Shown piece by piece: positions 34,578 to 43,083 of a stretch of DNA of 64,000 nt; position 1 is the first letter of the stretch, and every line of letters begins with the position of its first letter. The stretch is from Kingella denitrificans ATCC 33394 (GTDB lineage Bacteria > Pseudomonadota > Gammaproteobacteria > Burkholderiales > Neisseriaceae). The position numbers were made by a program, and so were the translations under genes. The DNA lies in assembly GCF_000190695.1 (NCBI RefSeq), contig NZ_GL870929.1, positions 1,226,192 to 1,290,191 on the forward strand, in the 5' to 3' direction. The notes beneath the pieces were generated by a model that did no database searches, had not been told where the DNA came from, and saw only the letters and a program-made list of their open reading frames with translations.

Positions 34578-36368
34578 ATGCATACCGTTGCCGACAAACT
34601 CAACGCCCTGCGCGCGCAGCTCGACCAATATTCGTTAGACGCGTGGATTGCGCCCACCGCCGACCCGCATTTGTCGGAATACCTGCCCGAGCATTGGCAA
34701 AGCCGCGTGTGGCTTTCCGGCTTCACCGGTTCGGCAGGCACGCTGGTCATCACGAAAACCGCTGCGGCGCTGTGGGCGGACAGCCGCTATTGGGAACAGG
34801 CAGCGGTGCAGTTGGCCGGCAGCGAAATCGAATTGGGCAAACTCGGCACGGGCGGCAACCACGTCCAATGGCTGCTGCAACACCTGCCCGACGGCGCGCG
34901 CGTCGGCATTGCGGGCGATATGCTTTCGCTGGCGGAACTGCGCCATGTGCAGGCTGCTTTTGCCGCACGGAATATCACGCTGCATTATGCGGACGATATT
35001 ATCGCCAAAATCTGGCAAGGCCGCCCTGCCCTGCCGCAAGAACCCGTGTTCGTCCACGAAGCACCGTTCGCCCCCGAAAGCGCGGCGGACAAACTGGCGC
35101 GCGTGCGCAACGTCATGCGTGAAAAAGGCGCGAGCCACCATCTGGTTTCCTCGTTGGACGACATTGCCTGGATCACCAACCTGCGCGGCAGCGACGTGCC
35201 GTTCAACCCCGTATTTCTGGCGCATTTGCTGATTGGCGAACACGATACCACGCTGTTTGTGGACGAACGCAAACTCGACGGCAAAGTGCAGGCTGCTTTG
35301 ACCGCGGCCGGCATCCGCACCGCACCTTACGAAACCGCCGCCCAAGCCGTGGGCCGATTAACGCAGCCACTGCTGCTCGAGCCGGCCAAAGTCGCCCTGT
35401 CCACGCTGGAACACCTGCCCGAACAAGTGCGCCTGATTGAAGACATGAACCCCAGCACGCATTTCAAAGGCTGCAAATCGCCCGCCGAGCAGGAATACAT
35501 CCGCCAAGCCATGGTGCAGGACGGCATTGCCCTGTGCGGCTTTTTTGCCGAACTGGAACGCGATTTGGCAGCCGGCGAAACCGTTACCGAATACGACATC
35601 GACGCGCGCCTGTACCAACACCGCAGCCAGCGCGAACACTTTATTTCCGCCAGCTTCGGCACGATTGCCGGCTTCAACGCCAACGGCGCGATGCCGCATT
35701 ACAGCGCGCCCGAACACGGCAGCAGCACCATCGAAGGGCAAGGCCTGCTGCTGATTGACTCCGGCGCGCAATACCTGACCGGCACCACCGACATCACGCG
35801 CGTGATTCCGATTGGCACGCCCACCGCCACGCAAAAACGCGATTTCACGCTAGTGCTCAAAGCGCACGTCGCGCTGGCCACCGCCGTGTTCCCCGAAGGC
35901 ATTTTGTCGCCGCTGTTGGACGCCATCTGCCGCAAACCTTTGTGGGCGGCACAATGCGATTACGGCCACGGCACGGGTCACGGCGTGGGCTATTTCCTGA
36001 ACGTGCACGAAGGCCCGCAGCGCATTGCCTACCAAGTGCCCGCCGCGCCGCACCACGCCATGCGCGAAGGCATGTACACTTCAAACGAACCGGGTTTGTA
36101 CCGCCCGCAGCAATGGGGCATCCGCATCGAAAACCTGGTGCTGAACCAAAAAGTGGTCGCACCGCAGGAAACCGCGTTCGGCGAATATCTGTATTTTGAA
36201 ACGGTAACGCTCTGCCCGATTGACACGCGGCTGGTCGATACCGCGCTGCTCACCGAAGAAGAACGCGGCTGGCTGAACGATTACCACGCCAAAGTGCGCG
36301 CCCAGCTCGAACCGCATGTGTCGGGCGAAGCCAAAGCGTGGCTCATCGAACGCACCGAAGCCGTGTAA
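34578..36368 (+). CDS. Xaa-Pro aminopeptidase (aminopeptidase P family)
   Basis: 596 residues, the long three-domain XPP type: two creatinase-like N-terminal domains and a pita-bread catalytic domain. Metal ligands are visible in LLIDSGAQYLTGTTDITR (two Asp), HGTGHGVGYFLNVHEGP (His), NEPGLYRPQ (Glu) and GIRIENLVL (Glu). It removes N-terminal residues before proline in the cytoplasm. ATG at 34578 has GAAAGG upstream. Uptake sequences near 34950 and 35287 are read VQAAF/VQAAL. Confidence 0.93.
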   Translation: MHTVADKLNALRAQLDQYSLDAWIAPTADPHLSEYLPEHWQSRVWLSGFTGSAGTLVITKTAAALWADSRYWEQAAVQLAGSEIELGKLGTGGNHVQWLLQHLPDGARVGIAGDMLSLAELRHVQAAFAARNITLHYADDIIAKIWQGRPALPQEPVFVHEAPFAPESAADKLARVRNVMREKGASHHLVSSLDDIAWITNLRGSDVPFNPVFLAHLLIGEHDTTLFVDERKLDGKVQAALTAAGIRTAPYETAAQAVGRLTQPLLLEPAKVALSTLEHLPEQVRLIEDMNPSTHFKGCKSPAEQEYIRQAMVQDGIALCGFFAELERDLAAGETVTEYDIDARLYQHRSQREHFISASFGTIAGFNANGAMPHYSAPEHGSSTIEGQGLLLIDSGAQYLTGTTDITRVIPIGTPTATQKRDFTLVLKAHVALATAVFPEGILSPLLDAICRKPLWAAQCDYGHGTGHGVGYFLNVHEGPQRIAYQVPAAPHHAMREGMYTSNEPGLYRPQQWGIRIENLVLNQKVVAPQETAFGEYLYFETVTLCPIDTRLVDTALLTEEERGWLNDYHAKVRAQLEPHVSGEAKAWLIERTEAV

Positions 36369-36377
36369 ACGCGGCAA

Positions 36378-36430
36378 AAGCAGCCTGCACCTTTGCCAAT
36401 CGCCATTACGGCATCGCGTGCAGGCTGCTT
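36378..36430 (+). terminator. Uptake-sequence hairpin between pepP-like gene and tyrB
   Basis: Inverted pair with a 29-base loop and T4; a further uptake sequence follows at about 36475. Confidence 0.6.
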
Positions 36431-36522
36431 TTCCTTCAACGGCATTTGAAGACGCATCGGCCGCACGTTTCCAAAGCAGCCTGCACCCCGAAACCGCCTT
36501 TGTACCCCACCGGAAACCCATC

Positions 36523-37728
36523 ATGTTCCAACATCTCCAAGCCTACGCGGGCGACCCGATTCTGAGCCTGGTCGAAACCTTCAACCGCGACCCGCGCGAA
36601 CACAAAGTCAATTTAAGCATCGGCATTTATTTTGACGATGCAGGCTGCCTGCCGCTGCCCGAAGCCGTGCGCGCCGCCCAAACGCAACAGCCCGTTCAGG
36701 CGCAGCCCTATCTGCCAATGGAAGGCCATGCCGCCTTCCGCGCCGCCGCATTGCGCGTGCTGCTGGGCAACGAACACCTCGTTTTGCAGCAAAACCGCGC
36801 CGTCGCCGTGCAAACGCTGGGCGGCTCTGGCGCGCTGAAACTGGCGGCGGACTTTCTGAAACGCTGGTATCCGCAGTCGCGCGCCTTCGTGAGCGACCCG
36901 ACGTGGGACAACCACCGCGGCATTTTGGAAGGCGCGGGCATCGAAGTCGGCACTTATCCGTATTACGACCCCGACACCATCGGCGTGCGCTTTGCCGAAC
37001 TGACGCAGTTCCTGCACACGCTGGACAGCGGCGACATCGTGCTGCTGCACCCCTGTTGCCACAACCCCACCGGCGTAGATTTGTCGCCCGAACAGTGGGA
37101 CGAAGTGCTGCACATCATCCAAAGCCGCCGCCTGATTGCGCTGATGGACATCGCCTATCAGGGCTTCGGCGACGATTTCGACCGCGATGCCTATGCCGTG
37201 CGCAAAGCCGCCGATATGGGCTTGTCGTTTTTCGTCAGCAGCTCGTATTCCAAAAACATGTCTTTATACAGCGAACGCGTCGGCATTCTGGCCGCCGTCT
37301 GCCCCAACGCCGAACAGGCGGAGCGGGTGTTGGGCCAGCTGAAATTCGGCGTGCGGCGCATTTATTCCAGCCCGCCCTTCCACGGTGCAGACATTGCCGC
37401 GCGCGTGCTGAACGAAAGCAGCCTGCACCGCCAATGGCAAAACGAAGTCTATGCCATGCGCGACCGCATCAAACGCATGCGCCGCCAACTGCACGACGCG
37501 CTGTCGCAACGGCTGCCGCAACACGATTTCCGCCATTACCTTACCCAGCGCGGCATGTTCGGCTACACCGGCCTGAACGAACACCAAGTGCAACGTCTGC
37601 AAGATGAATTTGCCGTGTATCTGCTCAAATCCGGCCGCCTGTGCATGGCCGGGCTGAACAGCCGCAATATCGAATACGTCGCCCGCGCCATTGCCACCGT
37701 CCTGCAAGAAAGCGAAACACCGTCATGA
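36523..37728 (+). CDS. tyrB: Aromatic amino acid aminotransferase
   Basis: 401 residues, class I aminotransferase of the AspC/TyrB group (start MFQHLQAYAGDPILSL, NLSIGIYFDDAG, HPCCHNPTGVD). The PLP-binding lysine is in SSSYSKNMSLYSERVG (about 250) and the substrate arginine lies near the C-terminus. Transfers the amino group of tyrosine/phenylalanine (and aspartate) to 2-oxoglutarate. The stop overlaps the pgpA start (ATGA). Aspartate specificity cannot be excluded. Confidence 0.88.
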   Translation: MFQHLQAYAGDPILSLVETFNRDPREHKVNLSIGIYFDDAGCLPLPEAVRAAQTQQPVQAQPYLPMEGHAAFRAAALRVLLGNEHLVLQQNRAVAVQTLGGSGALKLAADFLKRWYPQSRAFVSDPTWDNHRGILEGAGIEVGTYPYYDPDTIGVRFAELTQFLHTLDSGDIVLLHPCCHNPTGVDLSPEQWDEVLHIIQSRRLIALMDIAYQGFGDDFDRDAYAVRKAADMGLSFFVSSSYSKNMSLYSERVGILAAVCPNAEQAERVLGQLKFGVRRIYSSPPFHGADIAARVLNESSLHRQWQNEVYAMRDRIKRMRRQLHDALSQRLPQHDFRHYLTQRGMFGYTGLNEHQVQRLQDEFAVYLLKSGRLCMAGLNSRNIEYVARAIATVLQESETPS

Positions 37729-38228
37729 ACGCCAAAAAGCAGCCTGCATTCACCCCCACCTTCCCTTGGCTCTGGCAAAGCCCCGTGCGCCTGCTCGGTT
37801 TCGGCTTCGGCACAGGGCTCGCACCCAAAGCGCCCGGCACCTTCGGCACGCTGCCGGCCGTCTTCATTGCCGGGCTGCTGCTCGGTTCGGGCATGAGCCG
37901 GCTCGCGCTTGCGCTTTGGTGCATCCCGCTGTTTTTCATCGGCATTTGGATTTGCAACCGCACCGAACGCGATTTGGGCGTGCACGATTACGGCGGCATC
38001 GTGTGGGACGAAATCGTCGCCATGCTGTTCGTTTTGGCGTGCGTGCCGCAAGGTTTGGGTTCGTGGGCGCTCGCCTTCGCCCTGTTCCGCCTGTTCGATG
38101 CCGTGAAACCGCCGCCCATCCGCTGGTTCGACCGCCAAGTGAGCGGCGGATTCGGCGTGATGCTGGACGACGCCATCGCCGCCGTGTTCAGCATTGCCGC
38201 GTATTACCTGCTGACTTGGATATTCTGA
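37725..38228 (+). CDS. pgpA: Phosphatidylglycerophosphatase A
   Basis: 167 residues with three or four membrane segments. Family signatures GTGLAPKAPGTFGTLPA, DLGVHDYGGIVWDEIVAM and FRLFDAVKPPPI are complete. It dephosphorylates PGP to phosphatidylglycerol at the inner membrane. Four-base overlap with tyrB implies coupled translation. The uptake sequence at 37737 encodes residues KQPA at the N-terminus. Confidence 0.93.
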   Translation: MNAKKQPAFTPTFPWLWQSPVRLLGFGFGTGLAPKAPGTFGTLPAVFIAGLLLGSGMSRLALALWCIPLFFIGIWICNRTERDLGVHDYGGIVWDEIVAMLFVLACVPQGLGSWALAFALFRLFDAVKPPPIRWFDRQVSGGFGVMLDDAIAAVFSIAAYYLLTWIF

Positions 38229-38234
38229 ACGCAA

Positions 38235-38273
38235 AAGCAGCCTGCACTTCCCAAAACAAAGTGCAGGCTGCTT
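38235..38273 (+). terminator. Uptake-sequence hairpin after pgpA
   Basis: Perfect inverted pair with T5, facing the tRNA-Lys terminator 35 bases away. Confidence 0.75.
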
Positions 38274-38307
38274 TTTGAACATCTGCCGCGCGGCAAAATA
38301 AAACAAA

Positions 38308-38335
38308 AGGAGCTTAACCGAAAGATTAAGCTCCT
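38308..38335 (-). terminator. Intrinsic terminator of tRNA-Lys
   Basis: Perfect 10-bp stem AGGAGCTTAA/TTAAGCTCCT with an 8-base loop; on the minus strand it is followed by TTTTGTTTTATTTT. Not built from uptake sequences. Confidence 0.8.
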
Positions 38336-38341
38336 AGAATC

Positions 38342-38417
38342 TGGTGGGTCGTGAGCGATTCGAACGCTCGACCAACGGATTAAAAGTCCGCTGCTCTACC
38401 GACTGAGCTAACGACCC
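38342..38417 (-). tRNA. tRNA-Lys (TTT anticodon)
   Basis: 76 nt. Acceptor GGGTCGT/ACGACCC, D-arm AGCTCAGTCGGTAGAGC, anticodon loop CTTTTAA giving TTT, T-arm GCGTTCGAATCGC, encoded CCA. Confidence 0.95.
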
Positions 38418-38428
38418 GAAAGACTGGC

Positions 38429-38456
38429 ATTATACGCGAAATAGAAAGTCTGTCAA
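38429..38456 (-). promoter_or_regulatory. Consensus sigma-70 promoter of tRNA-Lys
   Basis: On the minus strand TTGACA and TATAAT, both perfect, with a 16-base spacer; the -10 ends 11 bases before the tRNA. Confidence 0.85.
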
Positions 38457-38559
38457 ACCCCCGTTCTCAAATTTTTCGGAAAAAATTTCATCGGATTGTT
38501 TTCAATGGCAATTAAATTTTGCAAAACACGTACGATTGTGCCAAAATGGCCGCTTGTTT

Positions 38560-38636
38560 TAGTCGGGGTGCTGCTGAAATAGCGGCTGAGATAATACCCG
38601 TGAACCTGTTGCAGATAATACTGGCGTAGGAAACTA
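38560..38636 (+). ncRNA. TPP riboswitch (THI element)
   Basis: The thi-box aptamer signatures occur in order: CGGGGTGC, GGCTGAGATAATACCC, GAACCTG, GATAAT and GGCGTAGG, with P1 closing TAGT/ACTA. The only notable departure is GTAGGAAAC for the common GTAGGGAA. It senses thiamine pyrophosphate and is followed by a terminator and then a thiamine-binding protein gene, so a transcriptional off-switch is expected. Confidence 0.92.
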
Positions 38637-38662
38637 GGGCGATTTGGTGCAAACGCATCTAC

Positions 38663-38703
38663 AAACCGATTTTCTGTGCCGATTGGCAGCGGGGAATCGG
38701 TTT
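38663..38703 (+). terminator. Riboswitch expression-platform terminator
   Basis: Outer stem AAACCGATT/AATCGGTTT with an inner TGCC/GGCA hairpin, followed by T7 in total. It sits 27 bases after the aptamer and 22 bases before the start codon: ligand-induced termination is the likely mode. Confidence 0.85.
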
Positions 38704-38725
38704 TTTTATTAGGAGAATATTGGAA

Positions 38726-39733
38726 ATGCGTTTGAAAACTGTATTGGCCGGCGTGCTGGCCGTTTGGGTGCAGGCTGCTTTGGCGGCCACGGAAGTGCGT
38801 TTGGCGGTGCATGATTCGTATGATTTGCCGAAAGAGACGATTACGGCATTCGAATCGGCCAACGATGCCAAAGTGGTCATCTTGAAAATGGGCGACGGCA
38901 ACGCCATGCTGAACCGCCTGATTCTGACGCGCAACGAAGGCGGCGTGGCCGACGCGGTGTACGGCTTGGACAACAACACGGTGGCCAAAGCGCATGCGGC
39001 GGGCATTCTGGCGGCCAGGCAGCCTGCATCGGCGCGCACGGTGGTGCAACTGCCGCACGCGCTGGCGGTGGACTACGGCTTCGTTACCCTCAATTACGAC
39101 AAAAAATGGTTTGCCGAGAAAAAACTGCCGCTGCCCAAAACGCTGGCCGATTTAACACAACCGGCCTACCGCAACCTGCTGGTGATGCCGAATCCCGCCA
39201 CCTCCACGCCCGGCCTGGCATTTTTGCTGGCGAACATCCGCGGCTTGGGCGAAGAAGGCGCGTTTGCCTGGTGGGCGAAAATGCGTCAAAACGGCGTGAA
39301 GGTAACGCAAGGCTGGTCGGACGCGTATTACAAAGAATTCACGCTCAACGGTGGCGCGCGGCCGCTGATGGTGGGCTATGCCAGCAGCCCGGCGGCGGAA
39401 GTGTTCTACAGCGAAGGCAAGCTGACACAGCCGAACATGGGGCTGCTGTTCCTGCCCGGCGGCAGCTATCTGCAAATTGAAGGCGCGGCGGTGCTAAACC
39501 ACGCCAAGCAGCCTGCACTGGCCGCCAAACTGGTGCAACACCTGCAAAGCGCCGTGGTGCAAAAGGCCATCTTCCGCGCCATGTGGGTATATCCTGCGGT
39601 GCAAGGCACGCCGTCCGACCCGATGATGCGCCATTCCACCGTGCCGCAACGCCCTTCCCTGCTGCCGCCCGCACAAGTGGCGCAGAAACAAAAAGACTGG
39701 GTGGCGCGTTGGACGCGGACGGTGTTGAAATAA
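38726..39733 (+). CDS. thiB: Thiamine ABC transporter substrate-binding protein
   Basis: 335 residues with a signal peptide (to about residue 21, AALA|AT). Family features of ThiB/TbpA: VRLAVHDSYDLPK, ADAVYGLDNNTVAKA, ALAVDYGFVTLNYD, NPATSTPGLAFLLANI and the tryptophans of the ligand site. Binds thiamine or its phosphates in the periplasm. The upstream TPP riboswitch independently supports this. thiP and thiQ do not follow; the next 230 bases are a Correia-like element and uptake sequence. ATG at 38726 has GGAGAATATTGG upstream. Internal uptake sequences encode VQAAL and KQPAL. Confidence 0.93.
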   Translation: MRLKTVLAGVLAVWVQAALAATEVRLAVHDSYDLPKETITAFESANDAKVVILKMGDGNAMLNRLILTRNEGGVADAVYGLDNNTVAKAHAAGILAARQPASARTVVQLPHALAVDYGFVTLNYDKKWFAEKKLPLPKTLADLTQPAYRNLLVMPNPATSTPGLAFLLANIRGLGEEGAFAWWAKMRQNGVKVTQGWSDAYYKEFTLNGGARPLMVGYASSPAAEVFYSEGKLTQPNMGLLFLPGGSYLQIEGAAVLNHAKQPALAAKLVQHLQSAVVQKAIFRAMWVYPAVQGTPSDPMMRHSTVPQRPSLLPPAQVAQKQKDWVARWTRTVLK

Positions 39734-39748
39734 CGCGGTCATTGCCAT

Positions 39749-39854
39749 TATAGTGGATTAAAATAAAAATGAGACAAGGCGGCGAGCCGCAAGGCGTACA
39801 AGTAGTACGTCAAGGCGAGCCAACGCCGTATCATTGCGATTTTAATTCACTATA
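39749..39854 (+). mobile_element. Correia-like miniature element, copy E
   Basis: 106 bp, full-length, typical ends and internal GTACAAGTAGTAC; 16 bases after the thiB stop codon. It occupies the place where thiP would start. Confidence 0.85.
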
Positions 39855-39967
39855 AAAAGTGCAGGCTGCATTTTCCCTTTCGGGCGGCAGGCGTTTTGCA
39901 AAGCCGCCTGAAAATAGAAAGCCGAACGTTCGGCCGATACCATTTGCCGCCTGCCGCAACGACAGCC

Positions 39968-40429
39968 ATGAACCCAAAAATCGCCCAACACCAACAGCGC
40001 AACGCGCAAACCCGCCTGCGGCAGCGTTACGCCTTCCTGAACATTGGCGACATCCAATCCACAGACGGCGACATTGCCCAACGGTTTGTAAACAGCGGCA
40101 TTTACCGCATCGAGCGCCCGGCCGCCGCCCGCTTTCCGTTTCACCAAAACGGCGAAATGGACCGCGCATTCCGCCAAGCCCAACACCAAGCCGCCCGTGC
40201 CGAAACGGTGCGGCGCATTCTCACCTTGCACGCCGACACGACTTGGATAAGCCTGCGGGAAAACGGCTTTGTGTTTTGGGCGCGCGTTTCGCTGCCTTCC
40301 TTGCAGGCTGCTTTGAGCGGCTGGTTTGAGCAGCACGGCGATTTCGCGCTGTATCTGGAAAACGGCTACGCGCTGGACATCCACGAAGCGGAGTATGAAT
40401 GGGAAGTGTTGGAAACACCGGCAGATTAG
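39968..40429 (+). CDS. Uncharacterised soluble protein
   Basis: 153 residues starting MNPKIAQHQQRNAQTRL. A helical, arginine-rich N-terminal half is followed by strands (TWISLRENGFVFWARVS, GDFALYLENGYALDIH). No signal peptide, membrane segment or known motif. The uptake sequence near 40302 is read LQAAL. An upstream TTG at 39896 would extend it by 24 residues through non-conserved-looking sequence. Confidence 0.55.
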   Translation: MNPKIAQHQQRNAQTRLRQRYAFLNIGDIQSTDGDIAQRFVNSGIYRIERPAAARFPFHQNGEMDRAFRQAQHQAARAETVRRILTLHADTTWISLRENGFVFWARVSLPSLQAALSGWFEQHGDFALYLENGYALDIHEAEYEWEVLETPAD

Positions 40430-40448
40430 CCGTCATCGACACTGCAAA

Positions 40449-40487
40449 AAGCAGCCTGCACTTTGGAAACCGAAGTGCAGGCTGCTT
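40449..40487. terminator. Uptake-sequence hairpin between convergent genes
   Basis: Perfect inverted pair with A5/T3 flanks between the 39968 gene and the lipoprotein gene. Confidence 0.7.
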
Positions 40488-40498
40488 TCGCATCGCCG

Positions 40499-41278
40499 TC
40501 ATTCATCGTTATGGACTTCGCCCAAATATTCGGACGATGTGATTTTCAAATCAAACAGATGCACGGTGTATTTCCAGCGCGCGGAAGGGAAATTATTGAA
40601 GTCATCGCCGGCGTGTTGGAGCGACACGATTTCCAGATTGTCACCCTGTTTTTTCACACTTTCAATAAAGCGCGTGTTGATGAAATACGGGTTGCCTTTC
40701 GGGTCTTTTGCGTGCCGGCGTGCGGCGGCAGTATTGGCCTTATCAATCAAATCAAACAAATTGGTGTCGCTCACACCGCTGCCCGCGCCGACGGACGTAT
40801 TATAGCCCGCCAGTTGCAGGTAATAGCTGCTGGTGCCGGAACCTGCACTGCACGCGACAAAACTCCAATCACCCGGTTTGTCGGGCCATGAGGCATCGGC
40901 AGCGATAACATCGGAACGGTACAACACGGCCACAATGGTATTCTGTTCAACGTCGGATTTGCTTGTGTTCAGAATGATGGCGGCATCGGCCGGATTGATT
41001 TTATCGGTTTCGTCCCAGCCCGCTTTATCAGTTTGCGCTAAATCAGCATTGCCGCAATGGCGGAGTTGGGCATATTGTAGGACTTGTTCTGCTGCCTGTT
41101 TGCGGATTTGCGTATCCGAAAGCGGCTTCGCTTCGGCGGAAGCGTCATCGGTGGCAGATGCTGCGGAAGCGGCGGGTGCAGGCTGCTTTTGCGCTTGGGA
41201 AGCGGCAGGCGGTTGGGCGGCCTGCTGTTGGTGGCAGGCGGCCAGCAGGAGAAGGATGGGGAGAAGGCGGAAGTTCAT
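40499..41278 (-). CDS. Lipoprotein, unknown
   Basis: 259 residues. Lipoprotein signal with lipobox LLAAC (Cys about 14), then a low-complexity Q/A/P/S linker (about 15-50) and a globular domain containing a cysteine pair (RHCGNADL, FVACSAGSG). The linker suggests reach across the periplasm from a membrane anchor. Function unknown. ATG at 41278 begins MNFRLLPILLL. An in-frame uptake sequence gives KQPAPA in the linker. Confidence 0.7.
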   Translation of the reverse strand: MNFRLLPILLLLAACHQQQAAQPPAASQAQKQPAPAASAASATDDASAEAKPLSDTQIRKQAAEQVLQYAQLRHCGNADLAQTDKAGWDETDKINPADAAIILNTSKSDVEQNTIVAVLYRSDVIAADASWPDKPGDWSFVACSAGSGTSSYYLQLAGYNTSVGAGSGVSDTNLFDLIDKANTAAARRHAKDPKGNPYFINTRFIESVKKQGDNLEIVSLQHAGDDFNNFPSARWKYTVHLFDLKITSSEYLGEVHNDE

Positions 41279-41419
41279 GCGTGGTCCTTTCAAACGGGCG
41301 ATGGATGGTCGGTTAAAATTCATTCCCTGCTTGCAAACAGGGCTTGCGGCACATCAGTCAAACATTATTGATGAATAAATCTTCTTTTGTATCATCATTT
41401 ATTGATGAAATCGACAAAC

Positions 41420-41452
41420 AAAGCCCGCCCTGATTTTTTCGGGGCAGGCTTT
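41420..41452 (-). terminator. Hairpin after the small membrane protein gene
   Basis: AAAGCCTGCCCC and GGGCGGGCTTT with one mismatch, ending TTTGTTTG on the minus strand. Not an uptake-sequence hairpin. Confidence 0.5.
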
Positions 41453-41454
41453 GC

Positions 41455-41721
41455 CTATCTTCGGTTTTTTTCTTCGTTCATGTGCTGGATGCGTATGTGT
41501 TCCACCAGCTCGCGGTGCTTGTCCGCTTCGGTTTTCTCGCCCCAATCAAAACCTTTTTTGCGCAGTTCTGCCGATTTGGCGGCGGCTGCCCAGAAATCAG
41601 GTAAAAACGGTAGAAATAAGCGGAAAAAACGCCAAACTGCACCAACGACAAGCACAATCAGCGCCATCGGGATAACGATAACGGCATACAGCCCGGCAAA
41701 GAAAACTACAACGCCAATCAC
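41455..41721 (-). CDS. Small membrane protein, unknown
   Basis: 88 residues: one or two membrane segments in the first 40 residues, then a charged cytosolic tail (KKGFDWGEKTEADKHREL). 28 bases downstream of the EF-hand gene on the same strand, likely one transcript. It lies in a 1.9-kb block without local-dialect uptake sequences. Confidence 0.5.
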   Translation of the reverse strand: MIGVVVFFAGLYAVIVIPMALIVLVVGAVWRFFRLFLPFLPDFWAAAAKSAELRKKGFDWGEKTEADKHRELVEHIRIQHMNEEKNRR

Positions 41722-41749
41722 CCAAATAATGCATCAGACGGCCACGGCA

Positions 41750-42088
41750 TTATTTCGGGCAGGCGTCTTGCCGTTTCGCGTCGCCCCAATTTTCAATATG
41801 GCACTGCGCCTTTGCCGAGTAACGGATGCCTTCCATTTGATCGCGCTTATTCAGGTAGCCGTTTCGGTCGGTATCAAGCCTGCGGAAACTTTCGCGGGTA
41901 ATGGGAAAAGATACAGCCAACCCCTCAGGCACCCTGCCGATGGCCAGAAATTCTCTCAGGCTGACTTTATTGTCGTGGTTTTTATCGGCCTCTCTGATGA
42001 AGATTTCCGAAGGGTCTGCTACGTCCAGCGCATAGGAGGGGGCGGCACTGCAACACAGTGCAAAAACAAATAATAAGGTTTTTTTCAT
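41750..42088 (-). CDS. Secreted EF-hand protein
   Basis: 112 residues. Signal peptide (MKKTLLFVFALCCSAAPSYA|LD). Two EF-hand loops: DKNHDNKVSLRE (ligands at 1, 3, 5 and a Glu at 12) and DTDRNGYLNKRD. A periplasmic or exported calcium-binding role is likely. Two cysteines near the C-terminus. Upstream DNA carries uptake sequences of the human-Neisseria dialect, suggesting import. Confidence 0.75.
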   Translation of the reverse strand: MKKTLLFVFALCCSAAPSYALDVADPSEIFIREADKNHDNKVSLREFLAIGRVPEGLAVSFPITRESFRRLDTDRNGYLNKRDQMEGIRYSAKAQCHIENWGDAKRQDACPK

Positions 42089-42123
42089 TATCTTTTCTTC
42101 CGAATGGTGTCCGGCACTGCTTG

Positions 42124-42148
42124 AGGCCGTCTGAAAAGGCCGTCTGAA
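42124..42148 (+). repeat. Tandem human-Neisseria uptake sequences (AG-DUS x2)
   Basis: Two exact AGGCCGTCTGAA copies at 42124-42135 and 42137-42148, one base apart. Confidence 0.85.
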
Positions 42149-42293
42149 AAACAGGTGCAGGTTTTTTATAGTCAATTCAAATGAAAACCGTCCATATCGA
42201 TATTGGCTTACGCAAAGCGTTTTCTACCCCGGGCGGGAATGGCCGTGCGGGTATTTCTTATTCCAATTTGCCATACCCTGCCGAGGCTTTGCC

Positions 42294-42305
42294 TTCAGAC
42301 GGCCT
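42294..42305 (-). repeat. Human-Neisseria uptake sequence (AG-DUS), inverted
   Basis: TTCAGACGGCCT, the exact inverse complement of AGGCCGTCTGAA, between the EF-hand and maf genes. Confidence 0.85.
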
Positions 42306-42368
42306 CCTTCGTTATTTTACCCGCAAAATCCGCGGTTTCTCAACAAGCGGCCGTTACGCCGTCCGGCT

Positions 42369-42995
42369 TCAGGCAAACGGCGGCACGGCATAACCCGCCT
42401 GCCGCAGCAGTTCGCAGGTTTCATATGCGGGCAGGCCCATCACGCCGGTGAAACTACCCGACAGTTCGCGCACGAAAATGCCGCCCAAACCCTGTATGCC
42501 GTATGCGCCCGCCTTGTCCAGCGGTTCGCGGCTGCGGATGTAGGCGGCGGTTTCGGCTTCGGTCAGCGGTTTGAAGGTAACGTGGTTGGTATTCAGTGCA
42601 TGAAAGATGCGTCCTTGGTAGTGCAGGCAGACGGCGGTATACACCTGATGGCTGCGGCCGGAAAGGGCGAGCAGCATTTCGCGCGCATGTTCGGGCGATT
42701 CGGGCTTGCCCAGTATCTTGCCGTCCAGCGCGACGGTGGTGTCGGCAGCAATGACGGGGGCGGCGGGTTCGGGTTTGCCCGCCGCCTGCCAAACGGCAAG
42801 CGCGGCGGTGTTTTTTTCGGCGGCCAACCGTTGCTCATACTCTGCGGCATCTTCTTGCGGCAACGGGGTTTCATCTATATCGGCGGCAATGCGTTCGATA
42901 CGGTAGCCGAGATTTTGCAGGATTTCGCGGCGGCGCGGGCTGGCGGACGCGAGATAAAGCAGTTGATGAGAATCTGAGACCAGTCCATAGCGCAC
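42369..42995 (-). CDS. maf: Maf nucleotide pyrophosphatase (YhdE type)
   Basis: 208 residues. Substrate loop LASASPRRREILQNLG, DETPLP, catalytic aspartate in VIAADTTVALDGKILGKP and GAYGIQGLGGIFV are all family hallmarks. The SASPRR and IQG features fit the YhdE branch, which hydrolyses dTTP/UTP and modified nucleotides (house-cleaning). First ATG at 42995 used; the family usually starts a few residues before LASASPRR, so a later start is possible. A second, YceF-type Maf is at 54723. Confidence 0.9.
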   Translation of the reverse strand: MRYGLVSDSHQLLYLASASPRRREILQNLGYRIERIAADIDETPLPQEDAAEYEQRLAAEKNTAALAVWQAAGKPEPAAPVIAADTTVALDGKILGKPESPEHAREMLLALSGRSHQVYTAVCLHYQGRIFHALNTNHVTFKPLTEAETAAYIRSREPLDKAGAYGIQGLGGIFVRELSGSFTGVMGLPAYETCELLRQAGYAVPPFA

Positions 42996-43083
42996 CTTTC
43001 AATAAAAAACGTTTTCTGAATCACCTATGTATTTATGAGACTACGGTCAAAATTCTGCCAAAGGTGTGTGCCTGCGGTGTGTT

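Larger units (their letters stand above)
42089..42368. other. Gap with foreign uptake sequences
   Basis: 280 bases between the EF-hand gene and maf, carrying three AG-DUS copies. The short open frame from 42181 is not supported by a ribosome site or a recognisable protein. Confidence 0.5.

Noticed and set aside
42181..42393. 70-residue open frame between EF-hand gene and maf
   Set aside because: No ribosome site or recognisable protein, and it runs through a foreign uptake sequence and into maf on the other strand.
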